Source: Lineus longissimus
Lineage: Eukaryota; Nemertea; Pilidiophora; Heteronemertea; Lineidae
NCBI RefSeq assembly: GCF_910592395.1
Contig: NC_088309.1
Location: forward strand, 9,052,501-9,116,500
Length of the DNA stretch: 64,000 bases
Direction of reading: 5' to 3'
Below the pieces are notes generated by a model. The model was not told the DNA's origin, did no database searches, and was given only the letters and a program-made list of their open reading frames with translations. A program made the position numbers and the translations under genes. How positions within the stretch are numbered: the first letter of the stretch is position 1; each line of letters opens with the position of its first letter. Of this stretch, positions 61,301-64,000 are shown piece by piece.

Positions 61301-64000
61301 TGGGATGTCACAGTCATCGGTTGGCTCAGTCGCCTCGTACAGGTCTGAGCATATCCAATATATACCACCAATCAAGAAAACAGTTGTGCCTCTGAATTCA
61401 ACCTGTCGGTCGCGAGTCGGGCCGAAGTTCAAGTCAGAAGTCCAGGTGAGTGCGTCAAATGAGTCCTGTTCAATTTGAAATACTTGTAGATCATATTCAT
61501 ATTGGAGTGTATAGTAATAAGTTCAAAAGTTTCTCAAAACAGATGATGTGCTACAGAATCATAGCCGTTGAGAAAAGCTTGCTGTTAAAAGTGTCTGGTG
61601 AAGTTGGCTGGTGTGCCACCTGATAGGGTGTGAATGTTCCACCCCTGAGATGCTTGAACTGCTGACTTAACCCCTTCTGCAAACTTGACACCAAGTCTTC
61701 CAGCTAGAGATCATTGGATCTTTCAGTGTTGCATATACTAACTGTATGGACGGCCTCGTGTATTTGGGCTGATGCAGGCCGCATTTCCTTGCCACACTTG
61801 CATTGCCTTGTTTTGTTGCTGACCTGTTTGGCTGTTCAGTTTGCTAGTGTGGTATACTGAACTTAAATTGATCTGAAAATCGAATCCTATGGTAATGGTG
61901 TGCTTGAAGGCTAAATGAAGTGACAAGTGTACAATACTGTTTAGGCAGTAGTTGTGATTGTTCAACAACATGTTTTGAAATAACGTGGGCTCTCGCTTGA
62001 GAACGTTCCAGGTTTACATATTGAATAGACTTATGAAAATCTTGCACCTTAATTAGAAAACCTTCCAAGTATAGGTTGGTATGTAAATTGCATTAGGCCT
62101 ATTTAGGATTGTAATTTGAAGTGTTGTTCCATTTTAAGGACATGGCTGATTGGGGGTGATGGTATTGTTATGAGATGAGTAGCATGATGTCAGAAACAAA
62201 CTTTCAGAGGATCACACAAGTGCTGGAAATGGTATAACTTGTTATTGAGAGTTTGGTGATCGAACCAACTGCTAATCATGTAAACTCAACATCTCGTACA
62301 TACCTCAAACTAGACCTACAATGCAGTTGGTTGTTAACAAGGATAATTCCAGAGTTCATTGCACCTATTAGTTCAGATCACCTTTCACTTTGTTGTCTTT
62401 GGCGAGCTTCCTCTATCATTTACATGAGGAGAGGCAATAATCTCAGCTGGTTTCGTCTTCCTTCTTCTTCAGCAGTATGGGAGAATACTGCTGGGCTTAT
62501 CATCCACTCCTCGGGGTACGTTCTTAGAAATATTATCACAGAGGCAAGCATATCACACCACTGACAACTGCTGGGATCTTGTGAAGTTTTAAGCTTTTTA
62601 TGGGTCTGGAAAACACCTGTTTGCTGTCCTCTTTGAAAAATACCAAATTCTCTACCTGTAACAAAGTGCAGGAAGATATGGCCTTTGAAATAATCGCACC
62701 AGCTCACAAGAAAAATTCTGATATGAAGACCCTCTAAATCAGTAAGGTACTTCTTCAAACATTCAGTGTCTACTTGGCATTTCAAATCCTTGAGTCCACG
62801 ATGCAGGTACCAGTACTAATTGCCAGCTTTAAGTTATAAAGCATCGCTCTTGCTATGTGCTTCTATTTCAAAGGTCATACTGCTGGAAACTAGCCTAAAG
62901 AACTACCAAGTATATACGATGCAGAATCAAGTTGCCTTTTTAAAAGGAGGAGGAAAAAGGAGGCTGAGTATAGTTAGCCTGAAATTCCTGAATGAACCAG
63001 ATGGAGAAACCATTAGTACTGAGAGCACACTGTACAGTTTGCAGCAGACACAACAGAAAATGAGTCCACAATAGGAGACTAATCACTCCCTCCTGAATTC
63101 TGGATCAACTCCCAGGCTGTGATAATCAGAAAGTCATCTGGTTGATGAGCTCTAATGGCCATTGTCCCATTGTCTAATTGCCATTGTCTGTCCATGGGAG
63201 GTGATTTGTGAGGTCAAATGTCATCCTTATGACAATGAGTGTGGGTTTTACTGATTAGATTCAACTTAATCCTAAATTGACATCTTCTATCAAAATGCGT
63301 TTTCAAGTTAAGCCACAGCGATATTTTCTGGTCCCAATAATTGAATGTCAAGTAAAGATTGTATTGTTTTAAAAATCAATTGCTGGCATTCATGTGTCTG
63401 TATCATTATCCCAATGAACACGCCCCAGGCTATTGAAATGCTCATTTACTCACGCCATGAAAGTGATATGACCATATCTTCAGGGGATTGAAGCAACCGA
63501 CACCAAGTCTAATTAAAACTTGGTTGATCGATTCTTGAACAGGTACAGCAGTACAATGGCTGTTTTGGCATGCTTTCAACTATTCTAGGTCCAAAGGAAT
63601 TTCATTGACGCATTATACATCTTTGAGAGATTGTCTCAGTGGTTCATATTTGAACAGAAAAGACAATTCCTACAAAAAACTGTGCCCTGCTGCACAGATA
63701 TCTGTAGGATATATGAATTGCTCCTTGGCCTTACTCCTTGCTTTATACTTCACCAGATGATGATAACCTTAGAAAACTGTGATCAAGAATTGAAACATTC
63801 TTCTGTAATTTTCAGATATTCAGATCATGTACAGACAGATTTCTCGTATTACAGCCAGGCTTGAAATTGCTCTGTCGTACCTCTTGTACTGTAAAATATG
63901 TACATTGGAATTATAATACAAGATCTGTTTATTTTGTATATTGTAGGTATTCTTTAGATCGGGTGTGCTGTCACAACTCGATGATGCAAGAGAAGACAAG
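27306..64000 (+). CDS. MYO18A: Unconventional myosin XVIII (MYO18A-like), 5' part: KE region, PDZ domain and complete motor; tail beyond the window
   Basis: Joining 27306-28469, 37101-37298, 37542-37718, 40139-40349, 40624-40766, 40989-41089, 41477-41534, 42787-42931, 44456-44588, 45962-46283, 46432-46521, 46779-46793, 47377-47412, 48824-48959, 49701-49860, 50043-50229, 50544-50754, 52931-53097 and 63947-64000 gives 1236 codons with no stop. All introns are GT-AG and the phases match. The order is the class XVIII layout: lysine/glutamate-rich N-terminus (1-36), PDZ (about 253-346), an SH3-like lead-in (about 389-454), then the motor. The nucleotide site is unusual in the way known for this class: P-loop G554-R-S-G-A-G-K-T561 (R where active myosins have E), switch I N607-A-S-R-F611, switch II D836-T-P-G-L840 instead of D-I-x-G-F-E. 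Vertebrate MYO18A binds actin but has little or no ATPase and works as an actin-tethering scaffold, including at the Golgi with GOLPH3. The invertebrate gene probably represents the ancestor of MYO18A and MYO18B; the PDZ domain favours the A-type name. Confidence 0.93.
28781..29200. repeat. 28-bp degenerate minisatellite (AGGTGCTGTGCCATTCAAGA core)
   Basis: About fourteen units of roughly 28 bases carry AGGTGCTGTGCCATTCAAGA followed by CAAGTTTC, with substitutions and a few length variants. It begins some 310 bases after the donor of the PDZ exon. Confidence 0.75.
33603..34025. repeat. Three-copy tandem repeat, about 175-bp unit
   Basis: The blocks beginning AAATC(G/T)CT at 33603, 33785 and 33958 each continue with a GATATGAAAT, TTTACC, GGGCATGTT, ATAGATCAACACAATAG order. 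The first copy is the most diverged and the last two are clearly related. There is no coding frame shared between the copies. Confidence 0.65.
35611..36558 (+). CDS. MYO18A: Alternative MYO18 first coding exon: serine-rich, PDZ-less N-terminus (316 codons)
   Basis: An open frame of 316 codons starts at the ATG at 35611, with an in-frame TGA just upstream (35596-35598), and ends in phase 0 at a GTGAGA donor. The next acceptor of the locus, 37101, is also phase 0, so this exon can replace the KE/PDZ exon without a frameshift. The peptide has no PDZ fold. It is rich in S, D and E and has at least five basophilic phospho-motifs: R20-R-V-S23, R150-R-D-S153, R224-K-L-S227, R254-S-L-S257 and R270-Q-R-S273. 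It ends in an aromatic stretch (Y287 to W296, then F and W) next to the motor. Vertebrate MYO18A is known to make isoforms with different N-termini; I cannot show homology to any of them. The length of the open frame in AT-rich intron and the matching splice phase make a real exon likely. Confidence 0.75.
37101..37298 (+). CDS. MYO18A: MYO18 exon: SH3-like lead-in to the motor (residues 389-454)
   Basis: Acceptor TTCCACAG, donor GTAAGA, phase 0 at both ends. It encodes an acidic lead-in and then the segment with E[10 protein letters not shown], matching the equivalent stretch of vertebrate MYO18A, which continues with the same K-V-R-L-D-H and E-V-D-E-E-D-V-E pattern. It is the first exon common to both predicted N-terminal isoforms. 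Confidence 0.92.
37542..37718 (+). CDS. MYO18A: MYO18 exon: start of motor core (residues 455-513)
   Basis: Acceptor TTTCAG, donor GTAAGG, phase 0. It carries L-N/V-N-E[11 protein letters not shown], the class XVIII form of the conserved L-N-E-A-S-V-L-H-N-L motor motif, and the following G-P-A-I-I-I-V-N-P strand. Confidence 0.92.
40026..40100. mobile_element. Fragment of a CAGTTGAACCTC-type TIR element
   Basis: TACAGTTGAACCTCCCTTAG followed by degenerate CTCTCT and GTTAAGGATAC blocks resembles the ends of the element at 48098-48280. Only one end is recognisable, and it stops a few tens of bases before the acceptor at 40138. Confidence 0.35.
40139..40349 (+). CDS. MYO18A: MYO18 exon: P-loop (residues 514-583)
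   Basis: Acceptor TTTGACAG, donor GTAAGT, ending in phase 1. It encodes the segment M-P-P-H-I-Y-A-x-A-Q-x-x-Y-R-x-M and the P-loop G554-R-S-G-A-G-K-T561. The lysine and threonine that hold nucleotide phosphate and magnesium are kept; the usual glutamate after the first glycine is arginine. Vertebrate MYO18A also departs from G-E-S-G-A-G-K-T here. Confidence 0.95.
40624..40766 (+). CDS. MYO18A: MYO18 exon: loop 1 to switch I (residues 584-631)
   Basis: Joins in phase to the previous exon to make L584; donor GTATGT, phase 0. It contains the conserved L594-E-A-F-G598 and switch I as N605-T-N-A-S-R-F611. The N-x-N-S-S-R-F-G consensus of active myosins is altered (A for S; T for G after F). Confidence 0.94.
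40989..41089 (+). CDS. MYO18A: MYO18 exon: post-switch I strand and helix (residues 632-665)
   Basis: Acceptor CCCACAG, donor GTGAGA, ending in phase 2. It encodes the L-L-E-K-T/S-R-V-V-R-type motif as [11 protein letters not shown], then the [10 protein letters not shown] segment typical of all myosin motors. Confidence 0.94.
41477..41534 (+). CDS. MYO18A: MYO18 exon: short motor exon (residues 665-684)
   Basis: A 58-base exon with acceptor TTTTACAG and donor GTAAGA. It completes R665 and encodes E-L-x-L-x-x-x-E-E-N-L-F. The sequence is weakly conserved, but length, position and phase match the vertebrate gene's E-L-H-L-N-H-x-x-E-N stretch. Confidence 0.88.
42787..42931 (+). CDS. MYO18A: MYO18 exon: upper 50K helices (residues 685-732)
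   Basis: Acceptor TTTCTAG, donor GTTTGT after a G, phase 1. It encodes P-E-D-K-x-K-A-A and the segment ending [17 protein letters not shown], close to the vertebrate W-F-I-L-A-A-I-Y-H-L-G-A-A-G-A-T. Confidence 0.93.
43268..44425. mobile_element. Repeat element with AGGTGAGC-type ends, (GTC)n core and about 300-bp subrepeats, filling most of one MYO18 intron
   Basis: It opens with a perfect palindrome at 43269-43294 (AGCTCACCTCT, loop TAGC, AGAGGTGAGCT) and closes with AGGTGAGC at 44385-44392 followed by a TGGCCCTGGCCA palindrome. After the first palindrome comes a CGTC/GTC microsatellite (43311-43383). The body is made of related units of about 300 bases, each with a TTGGTACACATGTACCCCTT segment, a CACCAGGGGGCCAAA segment and a TCAAGGTCACAGAGGTC segment (43642, 43943, 44257). 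Elements of this general style, with CCGTCGTC runs after an AGGTGAGC hairpin, are known from several marine invertebrates. No transposase frame is visible. Confidence 0.7.
43311..43383. repeat. (GTC)n trinucleotide microsatellite
   Basis: An almost pure GTC repeat with a few CCGTC interruptions, inside the intronic element. Serine- or arginine-only open frames across it, on either strand, are artefacts. Confidence 0.95.
44456..44588 (+). CDS. MYO18A: MYO18 exon: upper 50K (residues 733-777)
   Basis: Acceptor ATTTAG at 44455, donor GTGAGA, ending in phase 2. It encodes [12 protein letters not shown]-x-L-L-G-V and E-L-A-R-S-I-F, matching the vertebrate [20 protein letters not shown] region. 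Confidence 0.93.
45962..46283 (+). CDS. MYO18A: MYO18 exon: HO helix and switch II (residues 777-884)
   Basis: The largest motor exon, 322 bases, with acceptor TTTCCAG and donor GTATGG. After a P/S-rich loop it encodes the G-L-Y-T-E-x-F helix, the strand I-Y-V-V-D836 and switch II D-T-P-G839-L-Q. Active myosins have D-I-x-G-F-E; the glutamate needed for hydrolysis is Q here. The same substitution pattern is found in vertebrate MYO18A (D-T-P-G-F-Q). The [10 protein letters not shown] motif follows. Confidence 0.95.
46432..46521 (+). CDS. MYO18A: MYO18 exon: post-switch II loop (residues 885-914)
   Basis: Acceptor TTCTTGCAG, donor GTAGGT, phase 0 on both sides, 90 bases. It starts E-N-I-E as in vertebrate MYO18A and then becomes proline- and threonine-rich. 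It can be skipped without a frameshift. Confidence 0.88.
46779..46793 (+). CDS. MYO18A: MYO18 microexon, 15 bases (residues 915-919)
   Basis: CAGGGCAAAGAAAAG sits between a TTTCCAG acceptor and a GTAACT donor and encodes Q-G-K-E-K in phase 0. The acceptor is a NAGNAG tandem (CCAGCAG), so a 12-base form lacking the Q is equally possible. Phase, flanking signals and the neighbouring 36-base exon support it; without transcript data it remains a prediction. Confidence 0.55.
47377..47412 (+). CDS. MYO18A: MYO18 small exon, 36 bases (residues 920-931)
   Basis: Acceptor ATCCACAG, donor GTAACA, phase 0 on both sides, 12 codons rich in S, T, E. Like the microexon before it, it lengthens a surface loop between switch II and the [10 protein letters not shown] segment and may be alternatively spliced. 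Confidence 0.6.
47475..47740 (+). mobile_element. tRNA-derived SINE-like element
   Basis: The head has a B-box-like GGTTCAAACTCC (47546-47557) with a plausible but degenerate A box about 40 bases earlier. The tail has TTGTAAAGTGCTTTGG and, at its end, AAAAGCACTATATTAAA, the pattern typical of the conserved 3' tails of many animal SINEs (GTAAAGCGCTTTGAG ... AGCGCTATATAAA). It lies in an intron, in the same orientation as the gene. The tRNA source and family cannot be named. Confidence 0.6.
48098..48280. mobile_element. 183-bp MITE with TACAGT ends
   Basis: TACAGTATAACCTC at 48098 faces GAGGTCAGACTGTA ending at 48280; the ends are inverted repeats and the outermost TA is the likely target duplication. 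Internal CTCTCTATTGAGGA and GTAATAGAGAGGT blocks are also inversely related. Ends of the form CAGT-x-x-AACCTCT are typical of short pogo/Tc1-type non-autonomous elements, which I offer as the likely class. Confidence 0.55.
48824..48959 (+). CDS. MYO18A: MYO18 exon: relay region (residues 932-976)
   Basis: Acceptor TTTTTCAG, donor GTAAGT, ending in phase 1. It encodes [10 protein letters not shown]-x-x-P-G-A-S and E-x-L-F, nearly the vertebrate G-L-L-W-L-L-E-E-E-A-L-V-P-G-A-S; this is one of the best-conserved blocks of the class. Confidence 0.95.
49701..49860 (+). CDS. MYO18A: MYO18 exon: lower 50K (residues 977-1029)
   Basis: Acceptor TTACTTCCAG, donor GTAAGT, ending in phase 2. It carries the F-x-L-x-H-x-x-G strand and Y-x-A-K-G-W-L-K-x-x-R-E-N-P, the class XVIII equivalent of the V-x-Y-x-x-x-G-F-x-x-K-N-x-D segment. 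Confidence 0.93.
50043..50229 (+). CDS. MYO18A: MYO18 exon: actin-binding cleft and loop 2 (residues 1030-1092)
   Basis: Acceptor TTACAG, donor GTAAGT, phase 0 out. It contains [11 protein letters not shown], then a loop 2 rich in R, K and S (R-T-S-S-L-R-R-S-F and S-L-K-R-R-S-V) that matches the vertebrate R-R-A-T-S-M-R-K-T-F and K-K-K-S-L order. The basic serine pairs look like kinase sites in the actin-binding loop. Confidence 0.94.
50544..50754 (+). CDS. MYO18A: MYO18 exon: SH1/SH2 region (residues 1093-1162)
   Basis: Acceptor ATTTCAG, donor GTAAGC, phase 1 out. It has [20 protein letters not shown], the class version of the H-F-V-R-C-I-x-P motif, an extended class-specific loop, and [19 protein letters not shown] before the converter. 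Confidence 0.95.
52931..53097 (+). CDS. MYO18A: MYO18 exon: converter (residues 1163-1218)
   Basis: Acceptor ACCTTCAG, donor GTAGGT, phase 0 out. [15 protein letters not shown] matches the conserved G-Y-P-x-x-x-x-F-x-E-F-x-R-R-Y/F, and the exon ends S-S-F-R-I-G-L-S-Q, directly before the V-F-F-R of the next exon. Confidence 0.94.
53990..54040. repeat. 25-bp direct duplication
   Basis: AGTAATAGTAACACTTTGAATGCA-type sequence occurs twice in immediate succession, with a third partial match a few bases on. It is a very recent, short tandem duplication. Confidence 0.7.
59590..60100. repeat. Diverged direct duplication about 390 bp apart
   Basis: About 59605-59725 and 59990-60100 share the order ATGTCAGACTG, TTTGC, CTATAAT or CTGTAAT with GATTGAGA, ACCATTTGTGATGTT, GAAAATCAAT, GGATACT and AAATGGATTACTT, with small indels. 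It could be two copies of an old interspersed repeat or a local duplication. Confidence 0.6.
60995..61110. repeat. Tandem repeat, about 47-bp unit, just upstream of the alternative exon
   Basis: Two to three units carry GACTATTTGGAGA(G/A)TGACT(A/G)TGGAATAG with variable spacing. They end about 90 bases before the ATG at 61197. Confidence 0.65.
61197..61445 (+). CDS. MYO18A: Candidate alternative first exon for a motorless MYO18 tail isoform (83 codons)
   Basis: An ATG at 61197, with an in-frame TGA at 61179-61181, opens 83 codons that end in phase 0 at a strong CAG/GTGAGT donor. The next acceptor I can see, at 63946, is also phase 0 and begins the segment that follows the motor. The product would therefore carry this short N-terminus fused to the Myo18 tail, with no motor. 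The peptide is acidic and S/D-rich, with a duplicated S-W-D-G motif (S25-W-D-G28 and S33-W-D-G36), a serine cluster (38-50), a Y55-I-P-P-I-K-K61 segment and a basic end. Used as a cassette exon instead (a weak TTTTAG acceptor ends at 61195), it would be out of frame and reach a stop after three codons, so an alternative first exon fits best. The donor, frame and codon content support it; transcription is not shown. I know of no described homologue. Confidence 0.6.
63947..64000 (+). CDS. MYO18A: MYO18 exon: end of converter and start of lever (residues 1219-1236), cut by the window edge
   Basis: Acceptor TATTGTAG. The exon begins [11 protein letters not shown], the conserved end of a myosin converter (K-V-F-F-R-A-G in most classes; R-V-F-F-R-A-G-T-L-A-R-L in vertebrate MYO18A), and stays open to the last base. 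The IQ motif and coiled-coil tail must follow to the right. Confidence 0.93.

Larger units (their letters stand above)
53098..63946 (+). other. 10.8-kb MYO18 intron between converter and first post-motor exon
   Basis: The longest intron in the window. It contains the candidate rod-isoform exon (61197-61445), a 25-bp direct duplication (about 53990-54040), diverged repeats with a GGTCACACTTTCT core (about 58010-58250), a long-spaced duplication (59590-59725 and 59985-60100) and a 47-bp tandem repeat (60995-61110). No other coding exon could be supported. Confidence 0.7.

Noticed and set aside
62253-62785. Open frames of about 100-120 codons on both strands near the end of the last intron
   Set aside because: No recognisable domain, no phase-compatible splice sites found, and both strands are open by chance in the same stretch.
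1-64000. tRNA, rRNA, CRISPR or bacterial operon features
   Set aside because: Only a degenerate tRNA-like SINE head was seen; the window is animal nuclear DNA with introns, and no array of spaced identical repeats of CRISPR type is present.

Overview
This is an AT-rich animal nuclear genomic window with long GT-AG introns, small exons, SINE-like and MITE-like repeats and many minisatellites. I see no prokaryotic gene organisation. The repeat content, especially an intronic element with a (GTC)n core between AGGTGAGC-type termini, suggests a marine invertebrate bilaterian. The phylum cannot be fixed from this window alone.

Two protein-coding genes can be supported, arranged head to head. On the minus strand, 13341-13096 is the first coding exon of an AUTS2/fibrosin-like gene. 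It encodes 82 residues ending in the family's acidic D-E-D-I-I-D-G-F-A signature. Positions 1-13095 are then its first intron, which runs out of the window. On the plus strand, 27306-64000 holds the 5' part of a class XVIII unconventional myosin (MYO18A-like): 19 coding exons, 1236 codons in one uninterrupted model. They encode a charged KE-type N-terminus, a PDZ domain and the whole motor as far as the first residues after the converter. The lever and coiled-coil tail lie beyond the right edge.

The myosin locus carries two further coding exons that look like alternative first exons. One at 35611-36558 (316 codons) would replace the KE/PDZ exon with a serine-rich, PDZ-less N-terminus. The other at 61197-61445 (83 codons) lies inside the last 10.8 kb intron, after the motor exons, and is in phase with the first tail-ward exon. 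If transcribed, it would make a motorless Myo18 tail protein, analogous in layout to the myosin rod protein/catchin products of conventional myosin II genes. I regard this as the most interesting observation.

Layout: 1-13095 AUTS2-like intron with a TIR element at 238-664; 13096-13341 AUTS2-like exon 1, with a probable TATA-less promoter near 13500-13625; 13626-27286 intergenic/5' region rich in repeats (a palindromic element at 14316-14632, a small TIR element near 15510, and three unrelated minisatellites at 16590-19400); 27306-28469 KE/PDZ exon; 28470-37100 an 8.6 kb intron with the alternative exon; 37101-53097 motor exons; 53098-63946 a long intron with the candidate rod exon; 63947-64000 the start of the next exon.
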